From Phascolarctos cinereus (Eukaryota; Chordata; Mammalia; Diprotodontia; Phascolarctidae): a stretch of 64,000 nucleotides of DNA. The translations under genes and the position numbers were made by a program. Below the pieces are notes generated by a model that saw nothing but the letters and a program-made list of their open reading frames with translations, made no database searches and was not told where the DNA came from. Shown one piece after another: positions 47,201-57,334 of the stretch (position 1 is the first letter of the stretch; each line of letters opens with the position of its first letter). The DNA is taken from assembly GCF_002099425.1 (NCBI RefSeq), contig NW_018344262.1, forward strand, positions 880,501 through 944,500, given 5' to 3'.

Positions 47201-50200
47201 AAACATCAGGGCCAGTGGCACCGTGACATGATCTGGGGAAGGGAACATGGTTAGGGATAGGGTTGGGGGGACAGTCTGCTCCCCCACCTCCTGTCCTCCT
47301 CTCTTGCTGTCCCTCCACATCCTCTCTGTCTCCTGGGGTACCATCTCTCTCTTACCTGTGCCCTCAGTATTGGGTGGCAATTGGTCCTGCGGGGGTGATT
47401 CACAGACTACCCGAGTTCCTTCCACATGGGCCAGCGTCTCATAGTTATCAAAGGCACAATGGAAATACTTGTCTGGTACCAAGGCTGGGAGCTGGGGCAC
47501 CACCATGGTGACCTGAGGAGCAGAGGGCAGGGAGAAGAGAAAAATGGGAAGTGAGAGAGAGACCAAGAGAATCCAATGCCGAGATTTGTCCCCCTACCCA
47601 GATTGGGCCTGGGCCACTTGGGAGCCTTGCCTGCCCCAGCTTACCTGGCCCTGCTCCTGGCGAGGCTGCTGGCTGGGCACCAGGCTTTGGATAGCCAAGC
47701 AGTGGCTTCCCTCAGGGGGTCCGTAACTCCACAGCCACTGATGCTTCTGCTCAAATCCTGTGCATTCCTCCTTCCTCACACACCTGCAGGCATGCACATG
47801 GTGGGAGGGGGCGCCATGACAGGTGGGGAGAGGAAGAGATAGGGCAGAGCACCTCCACTCCAGGAACCTGGGTGTACACCCTCCACCATGTCGCAGGCCT
47901 TCCCTTCTTTTCCTACCCCCAGCTAGGCACTGTCCACTCCTCCTGACCTCAGTTTTAGCCAATAGGAAGAAGAAATGAGAATTTTGTAGGTAAAGGCCAC
48001 ATATGGATTCCCCACCACCTCTCCCATGTGTACTTGCCTAGGTCTTACATCTCTAGGCCCTCACACTCTATGGACAGCCCATCCTGGCCTGCTTTACTCT
48101 GGGCAGAGTATATTGGGCAGAAAAGAGACTCAGGCCCTAGGTCTAGCTGAGGAGTCAGGCCTCCATAGCTCCAGGAGACCATATTTGCCAGGGAGCCCAG
48201 GAGGTGGCTGGGATAAGGAGGTCTGTAGAGATTGAGGGAGAAAGCTGCTGGGAACTTCAGTGGACAGGGAGGGCTCTCTGGAGGAGGTGGTGGCAGCAGC
48301 CAAAGATGGATACCCTTGGGACAGGCAAAGGGGACATTGTGTGCCAAGGTGGCAAACCACCATGGCTAGAGTATAGAAGGGGAACAGACTGAAAGAAGGT
48401 TGGAAAGGCAGTTTGGGCCAACTTGGAGGGTCGGGGGAGGAATTTGATCTTTTACCCTCTAGCCACTGCACCTAGGCATGGGGGTAGGATTCAGCCTCAA
48501 TCACTTCTGCTAGAGCTTCTTCCTCCTACCCTAGGAGAGAGGCCTGGGCCCCTGGGGCAGGATGAGGGCTTCTGGTCCCTTGGTTTCCCCAAGGGATGGC
48601 AGGCCCTGATGTGAAAGAGAGCAGAGGTGGCAGCAATGTTTTGACTAGGGGTGTGGCATAGCCAGACCTTGAGGAAGATTATTTTAGCCCCTGTGAAGCT
48701 AGGTTGGAGTGGGGAGAGGCTGGAGGCAGGGAGGGAGACCTCTAGTCTAGGTGGGCGGTGATGAGGGCCTGGTCAGGGTGGGGAGGAGGGCCCAGGAGTC
48801 GAGCCTGAGCCTAGGGGATGATGGTATTCCTCACATAAAGAGGTAAGTCAGAAAGAGGAGCAGTTTGGGGAGGGGAAGAAAATGAGAAGCTAACCAAGAG
48901 AGATCACGTGTGTTTGTAGAGGGCCTCCATAACCAAGGAGCTCCACCTTCCTCCAGTGTGGTTAGGGCTGCCCTATATCAACACGGGCCCTTTATGGGGC
49001 CTATATTTAAAAGGCCAAAATAAGCCTACACTGTGTACCATATATGTAAGCTGCAGCAGCCTTCTAGGTTAGGAAGCTCAGGCTTCCTGGTATCACCAGG
49101 TCCCCAGCCCTTCATCAGAGAGTGCTGCTCTGATCCCTCTCTCCCAACACTCACCTGCCCTGAAGGACACACCAGCCACAGAAGGGGTCCTGGGCTTGGA
49201 GGCAGCTGAGGCAGTCGGTAAAATGTTGGCAGGAGGAGATGGGCACCTTGTTCACCTGTGGAAGAGGAGTCTTAGCTAAGTGGGAAGGGAACAGAGAGGC
49301 CCCAATGCCCTCGTCATCATCTCCCCACCCTGCCTCACTTGAGAAGTTGTCATGACGTAGAGATGGCTCCCATTCCTGTCCAGAAGCAAGTCAGGGCTCA
49401 CGGCAGTACCTGGGGGGCCCACAGGCAGGGAGCTATACAGCTGCCCTGTTGAGCCATTCAGGAACACCTTGGGGAGAGACAAGAGCAGACAGCTGTAAGT
49501 AAGGAAGGGGACATCTGTGGGGAGAACAAAATGGAACGTGAAATGGAAGGGACAACATCCAGCTGCATCCTGGGAGAAAGAGCATCCCAAAGCTCTGGGG
49601 CTCTCTCCATTACTTCAAGAACTAGAGTTGCCCATAAAAGTGTCGCAGAAATGCAAGGGATGATGGGGGAAGAGCAGTGGTGGCTATCTGTCATGGCTGA
49701 CAGCAATAACAATGACAACGGTGGCAGCAGCAGTGGGCATCCCGCTGAGTGTATCAAATCAGGGGAGGCGAAATCTTCCAAACAGCATTTTTGGTGGTAG
49801 CAAAAAAAGTGGAAACAAAGTCGACGGTCAGTAAAAGGCTAAATTGATTGTCGCACATATGAATGTAATGGGATATTATGGCACTGTAAGAAATAATTCA
49901 TATGAAGGATATGGAGAAACAGAGGAAGACTTGTAAGAAGTGATGCACAATGAAAAAGGCAGAACCAGGAAAACAATATACACTGTAACTATAGCAATGC
50001 AAATGGAAAGAACAAAAAAAAATGCAAAAAAGAATGTTTCATCATTCCGATGGTCAAGCTCAGCCTGGAGAAGAGATGAAAGCATGCACCTCCCTGCTTT
50101 TATTGAAGAGGTGGGGGGATATAGGTGCAGATCATTGCATATGGTGTCAGACATGGCCGATGTTTTGGTTGTTTTGTTTGTTTTTGTGAGGCGATCTGGG

Positions 50201-53200
50201 TTAAGTGACTTGCCCAGGGTCACACAGCTAGTAAGTGTTATGTGTCTGAGGCCAGATTTGAACCCAGGTCCTCCTGACTCTAGGGCTGGTGCTCTATCCA
50301 CTGTATCACCTAGCTGCCCCTGGTTAGTTTTACAGAACTATTCTTTATTCTTTCTTTTGAAATCATTGTTACATGGAATGGTTCGCTGGAGGGGAGAAGG
50401 GAGGGATATATTTGGAAAGGAAGGTGATGATATCAAAACAAAAGACATACATCAAAAAACCACTCAGGGGCCAAGTCATTAATGAGGCCTTTCCTGATCA
50501 CCCAGGTCGTAATTACGTTTTCTTCTTCCTGAAATGTCTTCATATTTACTTACTCGTGTATATATTGCATCTCTTCTTCCCCCGCCATAGCCAGGAGAAT
50601 GTGAGGGCAGGGAGATTCCTTCGTGTATCTGGCATAATGGCTGGTAGCAGAGTGTACCACTTAAGGATATACTGCCTGAACTCATTCTAAACAGGTTGGC
50701 ATGCTCTCACCCTATCATACTCTCTTCATTCCAGTTACTCTGAATTCCCGGTTGTTGTACAAACCTCATTCCTCATCTCCATTTAAAAACAATCGGTAGG
50801 GGCAGCTAGGTGGCGCAGTGGATAGAGCACTGGCCCTGAAGTCAGGAAGACCTGAGTTCAAATCCGGCCTCAGACCAAACACTTGACACTTATTAGCTGT
50901 GTGACCCTGGGCAAGTCACTTAACCCCAATTGCCTAAAAAACAAAAACAAAAACCCAACAACAATAAAAACAATTGGTAGCATTTCTCCTATTGCTTTAA
51001 GGTTTGTGAAGCACTTTACATATATTATCTTGTTTGATCCTCAAATCAAGGCAGTGAAAGAAATGCTATTGTTATCCCCATTTTGCAGATGTGGAAACTG
51101 AGGTTAAGTGACTTGCTCAGGGTCACATTGGTAAAATGTCCAAGGCAGGATTCGAACCCCAGTCTTCCCAATTCTGAGTCTAGTATTCTATGCACTTCAC
51201 CACCTAGTTGCCATTTCCTGCTCCTTTGCTTCCATCTCTCTCAACCCTAATCAGCACCCCCCCCCCCACTCACTGTCTCACTCCAAATCTATCTTACACT
51301 GTGCTCTCTGGAATGCCTGCTCCATCATTAACAAATTTGCCCTCCTCTTAAAACTTTTCCTTTTCTACTCCCTCCATCTTCTGGTTCTCACTGAATACTG
51401 GCTCCCTTCTCATGATATAGACTTCCTAGCAACTCTTTCCAGCACTGGTTGAACATTTACTCACACTGCCCCTTCCCCCCTCACTGGTCAAAGGGGAGTT
51501 GTAATACTCTGTTTCCAATACCAGTTCCAGGTTCTCCCTCAATCACCATCACTCAGTAACCTCATCTCCTTTTACCACCCCTCAATCCATATTTCCCACC
51601 CAATCAAGAGCCTGGTAGCTGTTGTCTATGGATGCAAAGGCCACTCTCCTTCCTTCCTCAGTGAGTTCAGGGCTTGGCTTATAATCTTTCTCTACTTCCC
51701 AGCTGCTACCCTCATACTAGGGGACTTCAACATACACAGAAGTACTCCCCCAAACACCCTAACTTCCCAGTTCCTCAACCTATTCATTTCCCATGACCTC
51801 CACCTCCACCTCATCTCAGTTACACACAGACATAGATGGCCATACCCTCGTTCTTGCCATCACCCACAAATGTATCACTTCCACGTTTGTGAGTTCTGAA
51901 ACTCCTTTATCTGACCATAATGTTATCCCACCTCCCCTTCTTCCCATCCAGCTACTTTCCCGGACTTCATGATCTCTTGGAAGATGAATCAGTTCTGAAA
52001 CTCTCACCTCCTTAAATCATTTCCCACCCCAGTTGTGAGACTTCATCATACCCCCCAAACCAGGCAGGCAGCCTCCCTCTTTCCTTTTCAGCATCTTTTT
52101 GTGTGTTGTCTAGGTACTTAATAAATGTTTACTGACTCTTATTTGAGAGTCTTATGTCTTATGACCCCCTAACCTTGGCCTTTGTCCTCAGCCTGACCTC
52201 CAATCCTTTCACTCCTCAATTTTTTTCCCATGCCATCACTGCTGCACTGGTCTACATTCTCTTCCCTTCCCTATCTTGACCCCGTGGTGAACCAGTTGAA
52301 CTCTAAACTCAAATCCCTTGCCTATTACTCCTTATCCTACCACTGATCGTGCTCTGCCAAGCCTCAATTTTGGATTATTTCCATCAACTGCTGCCTTTGC
52401 TCTCTATTTATGTCTTGGGTCATGTCCTGCCTGGGTCCCCTACAAATTTATGTTCCATCATCTCAACTGGGCCCTCACTACAAGACAATCATTTTCAGAT
52501 CCTTAATATATTGACTATCCCAGTCACCACATACATTTTCTAAACCTTCCCACTCATCCTCAAGTCTCCCATGGCTCTTCCTCCTCCTACCCACTCAGCC
52601 AGGAACTTTGCCTCAATTTTTCCTAAAAAAATTGAGGCCATTTGTGGAGAATTGGTTTTTTTGTTCCCTTCTCCTATCATCTTCCTTCACTCAGGGTCTT
52701 CCCCTATTATCTCCTTCACTTAGCTCCTTGCCAAGGAGAACCCCTCTATATGAACCCTTGATCCCATTTCATCCTATCTTCTCTAGCAAATCGCCCCTGT
52801 ATCATCCCCACTCTCTCCAATCTTCATTCTTTCTGAATCCACTGGCTCCTTCCTGATACCTACAAACACATCCATCTCTTCTCCATTCTCAAAAAATCTT
52901 CACTAGATCCAACAATCCCTCCTGGATACCTTCCCATATCTCTCTTTCCTTTTGTGGCTAAACTCTTTGAGAAAGCTGTATACAATCCATGCCTCTATTT
53001 CCTCTCTTCTTACTTGCTTCTAAGCCCTCTGCATGTCTGGCTTCTAACCTCATTATTCAATTGAAAGTGATTTCTTGCTTTTTCAAAAGTTACTGACGAT
53101 CTCTTCATTGCCAAATCGAATGACCTCTTCTCAATCCTCATCTTTAACGTCAGCCTTGGACACTACTGGTCCTTCTTTTTCTTCTTTTTTGGAGCCTCTT

Positions 53201-55761
53201 GCCAGATCACACCCTCTAATCATAGGTGTCCCTCAGGGTTCTCTTCTCCCTCTAGATCATTTCACTTGCTAAGCTCACCAGCTCCCATGGATCTAATGAC
53301 CATCTCTATGCTGATTATTCTCAGGTCTATCTATTCTGCCCTGATCTCTGTTGACCTCCTATCTCCCATCTCTAACTGCCCTTCAGACATCTTGAACTGG
53401 ATGTCCCGTAGACATATCAAAATCAAAACGCCCAAAACAGAACCAATTTCTCTTCCCCTTCCCCCACTCCCAGCCCTCTCCTCTTCCCAACATCTCTATT
53501 ACTGTCAAGGGAACCATCATTCTCCCAGTCATCTAGGCTCCCACCCTAGATGTCATCTTCAAACCTTTACCTTCTCTAACCTCCGATTGCCAACCTATCA
53601 TCAATCCTGTCGATTTCACCTTTGTAACATCTCTCTACTCCTTCTCTCCTCTGATACTGCCCCAACTCTGGTCCAGGTGCCTGGACTATTGTTATAGCTG
53701 CTGGGTGAGGTGGAAGGGTCGGCCTGCCTCCAGTCTTTCCCCACTCCAGTCTATTTTCCACTCAGTGGTCAAACTGATTTTCCTAAAGCCCAGGTCTGAC
53801 CGTATCACCCCCAACCCAAATTCAACCAACTTCATTGGCTCCAATATCAAATATAAAACCTTCTTTTTGGCATTCAAGGCCTTTCATAATCCAGCCTCTT
53901 CCTACCTTTCTAGTTTTTTACACCTTCCTCCCCGCTATGTACCAGAGACCTGGACTTTTTGCTGTTCCTTCTTCATCTAGGCCCTCTGGCTTCTCCTACT
54001 TCCTTCAAGACTAAACTCAAATAGGGGCAGCTAGGTGGCACAGTGGATAGGGCACTGGCCCTGGAGTCACAGGAGGACCTGAGTTCAAATCCAGCCTCAG
54101 ACCAAACACTTGACACTTACTAGCTGTGTGACCCTGGGCAAGTCACTTAACCCCAATTGCCTTAAAAAAAAAAAGATTCTTACTTTGTACTCTACCCCAC
54201 CCCCCAGGTTTGCATAGGCCTGGAATTTGTGTATTAACTTCAGTCCTAGCTGAAGAATCTCACCTTGTGTAGCTGGCCCTGGGTGTCCCCCAGGAAGACG
54301 ATAGTGTGCCCGGCCTCTTCAAGAGCAGCAACAGCACTGAGGTGGGGAATGCTGGTGAACAGGGGCTCTGCCTCCAGTGGCTGGTGGCTGGCAATGGGAC
54401 TGGGTGTGTGCTCGTCCCCACAAGGGTATGAGTCCGGGGAGTCCTGGGGGGTAGGGGCCCAGGGATAGGTCAGGAGAGCCTTCAGGCCCAAGCCCCAGGT
54501 GGGACTCATATGTTCAAACAGAGAGAGATGACTAAGATGGGGGAGACTGAGTGGAACAGAGAAAGAAATGTGGGCACATGGGAAAAAATAAGATACTGAC
54601 AGAGACACAGAGACAAAAGCTAAGAACCAGAGACATCAAAAGAAACAGAAAAATGAAGCTAGAAAAAGGGATTGAGCCAAAGAGATCGGGACCCATTGCC
54701 TCCCCCCATTCCAGCTGGCTCACTGAGGGCAGGAAGACACATCGGGATGTGACACCGTATTCAATGGTAACCTCTTCCCCATCTGGGCCCTGTCCGCCCA
54801 CAGTGTAGCAGAGCCTCCGGGCCCGTTCCATCCGTCCATCGATCTCCTGTAGTGGGAAGGCACACAGCGCGGAGCCTCCCATAGGCCCTGGGGAAGCCAC
54901 TACCAGCAGGGTTCCCCCTCCTTGGCCTGGGGCCAGGTAAGCTGCCTGTACCAGGCTGTGACCATGGCAGACGAGTGGCAGTTCAACATAGGAGTAGAGG
55001 TTGGCATCATTCAGGCATACACGGGCAACGTAGGAGCGGTAGTCAGCCTGGGCCCGGGCCCCCCGGCGACGGAAGATGAAGTAGGCAAATTGGGTGCCTG
55101 CAAAAGCCCCCACATAACTGTTGTTGTAATCAGAGAAATCCCCCACAACCAGGCGGCCTAGGCCTTCGCTGGAGAAGGCCTGGGGCCCAGCCAGCTGGCG
55201 CACAGTCAAGGGGGGCACCCCAGCGGACAGCTTGCCTGCTAGGCCCCGGGCCACATACAGCAGGTCTCTCCCTGGGGTTGACACCACAAGGCCCACAGTG
55301 GCCACTCCTGGGGCATTGGCAGCTACAAACTGCCCATCGCCAGGGTCTTCAGCCCGGAAGATAAGTTGTGCCACATTCTTCAGACTCCGCTTCTCACACA
55401 CACCTTGGCGTACCTGCCCACAGGCCACAAGCTCCCGTGCGTGCCCACTCACAAGCAGCAGTTGGTTGGCATTGTCTGTGGGCCGGGCTTGTGGGCACTC
55501 AGCTGGGTCCCGGAAGGGCAGGCAGTCGGGACTGTCCCATATGGGGCCCGTGACTGCCTCACCTACTTGCTGCAAGTCAGGTGTCAGCTGGTACAGGTGA
55601 TTCACAGCACCAACATAGAGCATGCCTGTGTCAGCATCCATGGCCAGGTGGTTGAAGGTGGTATTGGGGGCAGAGAAGTGGTGGGCAAGGGCAAAATGCC
55701 AACTTTTCCATGATGATAATGACAGCAGCAGGAGGAAGAGTGTTGGCAGCAGCCTGGCCAT
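17353..55761 (-). CDS. PLXNB3: Plexin-B3, full coding region in 34 exons with one frameshift
   Basis: Semaphorin receptor of the plasma membrane. Exons: 55761-54724, 54443-54264, 49467-49339, 49255-49155, 47783-47645, 47512-47356, 47232-47124, 46903-46789, 46563-46438, 46345-46229, 46088-45995, 45829-45660, 45187-45036, 43869-43764, 42745-42615, 42231-42055, 41804-41591, 41478-41239, 40812-40651, 40417-40266, 39048-38948, 37982-37765, 25434-25256, 24399-24333, 24122-23806, 23145-23042, 22906-22813, 22221-22055, 21460-21300, 19980-19833, 19520-19456, 19278-19203, 18041-17967, 17457-17353. Sum 5686 nt; without the extra base in exon 25, 1894 residues (human about 1909). Domains: signal peptide 1-25, Sema to about 450, three PSI (exons 4, 8, 12), IPT repeats (exons 13-19), membrane helix [18 protein letters not shown] (exon 20), GAP with arginines in LMLRRTETM and LLLRFWVN, Rho-binding domain (exons 25-28), PDZ ligand VTDL. 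The start has a strong Kozak context (A at -3, G at +4). Confidence 0.95.
18350..18835 (+). mobile_element. L1 3' end fragment
   Basis: Contains cccatctattgggggctgac, tgaatgtaatggaatattg, tgatgcagagtgaagtgagc and agaaccaggagaacaattta, the conserved landmarks of marsupial L1 3' regions, and ends A-rich. It lies in a PLXNB3 intron. Confidence 0.75.
20055..20480 (+). mobile_element. Old L1 3' end fragment
   Basis: Diverged match to the same L1 3' region: cattgttggtggatatgaac, gctgcattattcatcc, atggctgaacaatgg, gaatattatgg. Intronic in PLXNB3. Confidence 0.6.
20630..20780 (+). repeat. tRNA-derived CORE-SINE
   Basis: Near full-length, beginning ggacagctaagtggcgcagt, with a poly-A tail and a short flanking duplication (agttctg on both sides). 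Confidence 0.9.
21480..21680 (-). repeat. Unclassified marsupial interspersed repeat
   Basis: Shares a T-rich start, a ctctccc-type pyrimidine block and gtgacaaacatgcagagtca with the copy at 39,770-39,960, where the same segment reads gtaacaaacatgcatagtca. A MIR-like piece follows at about 21,700-21,835. Confidence 0.5.
23340..23665 (+). mobile_element. L2 LINE 3' end fragment
   Basis: Reads aaaggctccctgtgatccat, ataaaatcccaagtctt, ggcattcaaagcttcccac, then a pyrimidine-rich segment, the usual pattern of the L2 3' end. It lies between PLXNB3 exons 25 and 26. Confidence 0.7.
23806..24122 (-). CDS. PLXNB3: PLXNB3 exon 25: GAP/Rho-binding-domain exon with a one-base insertion
   Basis: The exon encodes [20 protein letters not shown] through QVYKGTPFS and then [11 protein letters not shown], the start of the Rho-binding domain. 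The flanking exons require 316 nt (phase 0 in, one base out), but the exon is 317 nt. The frame changes inside a run of four G on the + strand (23,836-23,839) where the homologous protein needs three. As written, translation leaves the plexin frame after KGTPFSP and stops seven codons later, losing about 330 residues. Splice sites on both sides are good and all downstream exons are intact, so either the base is a sequence/assembly error or the allele is broken. Confidence 0.85.
24748..24960 (-). repeat. Unclassified marsupial interspersed repeat
   Basis: Pattern tattttattttttccaatt, acatgtaaaaataattttca, cagttccaaatttttctccc, a CT-rich block and gttaaacatatttccacatt. I recognise this as a recurrent marsupial repeat but cannot name its class with certainty. 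Confidence 0.5.
25985..27670 (+). mobile_element. L1 3' end, interrupted by a SINE
   Basis: Landmarks: ccaattgatgaatggtcaaa, tatgaacaggcagttttcag, cagattggctaaaaggacaa, cctttgacccagcaatagca, ggatgcccatccattgggga, gtgaagtgagcagaaccagg, ending in an A-rich tail with aataaataatt. The SINE at 26,228-26,490 splits it. The body after 26,510 is well preserved, but no long ORF2 frame remains. Confidence 0.8.
26228..26490 (+). repeat. Long variant of the tRNA-derived CORE-SINE
   Basis: Same head and core as the others, but it continues past the MIR-like tail with ctcatctgtaaaatgagctg, ggaaatggcaaagcaaccca and tcgg-containing A-rich DNA, about 110 bp longer than the common form. Confidence 0.8.
29072..29236 (-). 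repeat. tRNA-derived CORE-SINE
   Basis: Antisense copy: poly-T, gttaagtgacttgcccaggg, ttgaactcaggtcctcctga, ending acctagctgcccc. Confidence 0.9.
29332..29481 (+). repeat. tRNA-derived CORE-SINE
   Basis: Sense copy from ggggcagctaggtggggcag to poly-A. The flanks agacagtgtcag and ggacagtgtcag are an 11-bp target duplication. Confidence 0.92.
30083..30300 (+). repeat. Long CORE-SINE/MIR-like variant
   Basis: A tRNA-like head (agttaggtggcgctgcagtg) and core run into a MIR-type tail with cctcccagggttattgtgag, ggatcaaatgagg and ttgcttaataaatgcctg. Confidence 0.75.
30348..30505 (-). repeat. tRNA-derived CORE-SINE
   Basis: Antisense full-length copy from poly-T to cacctagctgtccc. Confidence 0.92.
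30585..30716 (+). mobile_element. Half-copy of the palindromic hAT-type element
   Basis: Starts with the inverted-repeat end caggggtggggaacctgcag and shares cttttgactgagtccaagtt and ggggatttgttctgtgaagt with 109-276. The second half is missing; AT-rich DNA follows. Confidence 0.65.
31175..31280 (+). repeat. 5'-truncated tRNA-derived CORE-SINE
   Basis: Begins inside the B-box region (gagttcaaatccagcctcag) and runs to an A-rich tail. Confidence 0.85.
31396..31817 (+). repeat. Two direct copies of an unclassified marsupial repeat around an L1 scrap
   Basis: Copy 1 (31,396-31,579) and copy 2 (31,656-31,817) share gatgatgcc, gacttgcaa, gatttaagtgagggagggct, agagccatccaggtccagtg and gatcaggacaactgg at about 90% identity by eye. 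Between them are about 76 bp with the L1 3' landmarks gaactgatgcaaagtgaagt and cagaaccaggagaa. Confidence 0.7.
32472..32626 (-). repeat. tRNA-derived CORE-SINE
   Basis: Antisense full-length copy ending acctagctgcccc. Confidence 0.92.
32690..32815 (-). mobile_element. L2 3' end fragment, antisense
   Basis: Reads aacatttgttaagtgcctac, tatgtactgggaacc, ccaaggagcttacaacctaa, the antisense 3' end seen also at 14,851. Confidence 0.7.
32834..32990 (+). repeat. tRNA-derived CORE-SINE
   Basis: Sense copy from ggggcagataggtggtgcag to an A-rich tail. Confidence 0.9.
33763..33900 (+). repeat. tRNA-derived CORE-SINE
   Basis: Sense copy, more diverged (gggtagctaggtggtgaagt), followed by a (TG)n tract at 33,932-33,976. 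A 55-bp antisense scrap of the same family lies at 34,018-34,072. Confidence 0.85.
34636..34810 (-). mobile_element. L2 3' end fragment, antisense
   Basis: Reads agtatttattaaggacctac, tgctgggcactgggc, tcaaagagctcacagtctac, gacaacatgcaaagtac. Confidence 0.7.
34880..35138 (+). mobile_element. L2 internal fragment, sense
   Basis: Pyrimidine-rich segment with ccaatcagttgccaggttct and aggccatcatcctctctcac, matching the RT-proximal part of the family also present at 53,500-53,700. It abuts a 20-bp hAT end (caggggtggggaacct, 35,143-35,158). Confidence 0.55.
35160..36545 (-). mobile_element. L1 5' end (5' UTR and start of ORF1), antisense
   Basis: Read on the minus strand it begins accagccaagatggcagact agagga near 36,540, the typical L1 5' start, continues through a GC-richer 5' UTR, and ends in ORF1-like sequence coding for fragments such as EKTWKEN. 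A (TG)n tract (36,441-36,488) lies inside it. There is no ORF2 in the window next to it, so it is a truncated or rearranged copy. Confidence 0.65.
36775..37035 (-). repeat. L2 3' scrap and MIR element
   Basis: The first part is an L2-like acatttattaagctcctact; then a well-kept antisense MIR: agctcatttgatcctcacaa, cattttacaggtgaggaaac, aggtcttcctgactcc. Another MIR-like piece lies at 37,405-37,560. Confidence 0.75.
38325..38500 (-). repeat. MIR element
   Basis: Antisense MIR landmarks atcatcttatttgagcctca, ttttacagatgggcaagttg, ctaagtgacttgtccagg. Confidence 0.75.
38505..38745 (-). mobile_element. hAT-type non-autonomous transposon, OposCharlie-like
   Basis: Contains gtttcaaacatgcaacctgt near one end, aaatatttaacaaaataaat in the middle and ttttctaagtcaatatgaac, an arrangement I associate with the OposCharlie group of marsupial hAT elements. 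Ends and target duplication are not clear. Confidence 0.5.
39217..39680 (+). mobile_element. L1 3' end fragment
   Basis: Landmarks tgtatcagattggctaatat, cattgttggtggagttgtga, ccctttgacccggcaaacac, gtatatgaatgtgatggaat. It sits between PLXNB3 exons 20 and 21. Confidence 0.8.
39770..39965 (-). repeat. Unclassified marsupial interspersed repeat
   Basis: T-rich start, ccctaccacagg, A-run and gtaacaaacatgcatagtca; second copy of the repeat at 21,480-21,680. A MIR-like piece follows at about 40,010-40,110. Confidence 0.5.
44161..44212 (+). repeat. (CT)n microsatellite
   Basis: About 26 pure CT units, followed by 180 bp of imperfect pyrimidine-rich DNA. Confidence 0.95.
44395..44930 (+). mobile_element. 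L2 3' end fragments
   Basis: First caacaaacattctatgaata cctactg, then in sense cctccatgatctggccccat, ctacctttccagctttctta, gactgtaagctccttgaagg and acatagcaggcacttaattt, the usual terminal sequence of L2. Confidence 0.7.
45280..45425 (-). repeat. Diverged MIR fragment
   Basis: Reads cagcttgcccagatctcata, ggtggcagagttggg, ggcctctgagtccaaagcca, a weak antisense MIR in a PLXNB3 intron. Confidence 0.45.
48600..48850 (-). mobile_element. L2 internal fragment, antisense
   Basis: Shares gattattttagcccctgtga, ggttggagtggggagaggct, ggaggcagggaggga and gtgatgagggcctggtcagg with the antisense L2 pattern. Confidence 0.6.
49790..50130 (+). mobile_element. Old L1 3' end fragment
   Basis: Reads gaatgtaatgggatattatg, gtgatgcacaatgaaaaagg, cagaaccaggaaaacaatat. 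Diverged. Confidence 0.6.
50169..50322 (-). repeat. tRNA-derived CORE-SINE
   Basis: Antisense full-length copy ending cacctagctgcccc. Confidence 0.92.
50799..50960 (+). repeat. tRNA-derived CORE-SINE
   Basis: Sense full-length copy starting ggggcagctaggtggcgcag, flanked by aacaatcggtag and aacaattggtag, a 12-bp duplication with one mismatch. Confidence 0.93.
50985..51215 (-). repeat. MIR element
   Basis: Antisense MIR landmarks tgaagcactttacatatatt, cattttgcagatgtggaaac, ttaagtgacttgctcaggg. Confidence 0.75.
51270..54022 (+). mobile_element. Long but broken L2/CR1-clade LINE with endonuclease and RT remnants
   Basis: About 2.7 kb in sense. Across the three frames it keeps recognisable pieces: an endonuclease block with GDFNIHR and SDHNVI; RT block [10 protein letters not shown] and a YADYSQ variant of the YADD box; [41 protein letters not shown] near the end. 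The longest open piece is only 143 codons (53,266-53,697), so it is inactive. It fills most of PLXNB3 intron 2. Confidence 0.8.
54023..54175 (+). repeat. tRNA-derived CORE-SINE
   Basis: Sense full-length copy inserted at the 3' side of the L2, starting ggggcagctaggtggcacag and ending in poly-A. Confidence 0.93.
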
Positions 55762-56599
55762 CTTGGGGACCTATACCAGAAAGGCGTGGGGAATAATTGA
55801 TCAACAGCCACTTCCCTGGCCCAAGGAACTTGAAGCCTAATGGGAGAAATGGCATTCTATATGGCGAGATGGATAAATGGGTCCATCAATCGGTCCATGC
55901 CAAGCTAAGCTGATCGGAAGAGTTGGCAGATAAGATAGGGGAACGCTAGCTGACATGTGAGGGGGGAGGGGGGAGGTTATACAGAGGCAGACAGCAGGAA
56001 AAACTCCCTGCTAATCAGAACTGTTCCCAACTGAGCAGTTTTTCCTGCTTGGAAAGGCATGGAGCTTCCTCTCCTTGGAGATCTGCAATCATAGATTGGA
56101 TGGCCACTTGTTGTGGGAGGAATTCCTTGGTTAGGTGAGGGGTAGACTAGATGGAGGCCTCTGGGGTCCCTTCCAGCTTGGATATTCTATGAAGTGGAGA
56201 GGGCTATGAAGGCCCCAGGCAGAGGGAACCTGGCTGTAGCCCCCAAACCATCAACATGGGACCCCTCAGGGCTGGAAGAAGGGAGTCTATGGCCAATCCC
56301 CAAACTGTTCTCCCCTGGCTCCAAGCCCCTCTCCCCTCTATAAAACAGAACCAAGGTAGATCTGAGGGGGGCATTGGTCACCCAAGCAGTTCCAGGCACA
56401 GTTAGCAGGAAATCATTGAGTTTCCCACTGCCTCTGTGGTACCTTCATAAAGAAGGGTGATTTTGGGAGGAACTCAGTTTCTGTCGATTTCCCCTCCCTC
56501 CCACTCAGCCTCCCCCTTCCCTCCCGAAAGTGGGGCAAGGCCCCCACTCTGGGGGGGCCAAGGAGGCAGAAGAGTGTGTCTCTGTCTCCAGTGCACAGG

Positions 56600-57275
56600 G
56601 TTGATCAGCTACATCCATACCCACCCACCTCCACCTCTACCTCCACCACACACACATATGCCTCCCCCACACATGCCCATACTACCTCACATTTCCCCAA
56701 CTCCACATCACTCCCCTCCAAATGCTCACCCCCTCCCACAGCCCTCCCTCCCATATACCTCTCATGACACAAATGCACAAACGCCACACAGCCCCACCTC
56801 CACATGTTACTCCCCCATATATACATACATACATACATCACACAGCCCTACCCCCCCCACAGGTTACCTCCTCCTACCCACACATACACACACATACCAC
56901 ACAGTCCCATACCTCCCACATGTTACCCCATACACATACACACAGACACTTATTGCATAGCCCTACCTCCCCATACACACGTACAGACATACACATACCA
57001 CATAGCCCTACTCCTTCCACATGTTATCCCATATACATACATATAGACACATACTACATAGCCCCACTCCCACATGTTACCTCCTCACAGACACACAAAC
57101 ATACATACACATACCATACACCCTACACAGTCCCACCTCTCCCACATGTTACCTCCCCAAACACACATATCCACACACACACCACACAGCCCCACCCCCA
57201 CGTGTTACCTCCTCATACACACATATATACACACATACACACACACCACACAACCCACCCCCCATGTTACCTTCC

Positions 57276-57334
<59 letters not shown>

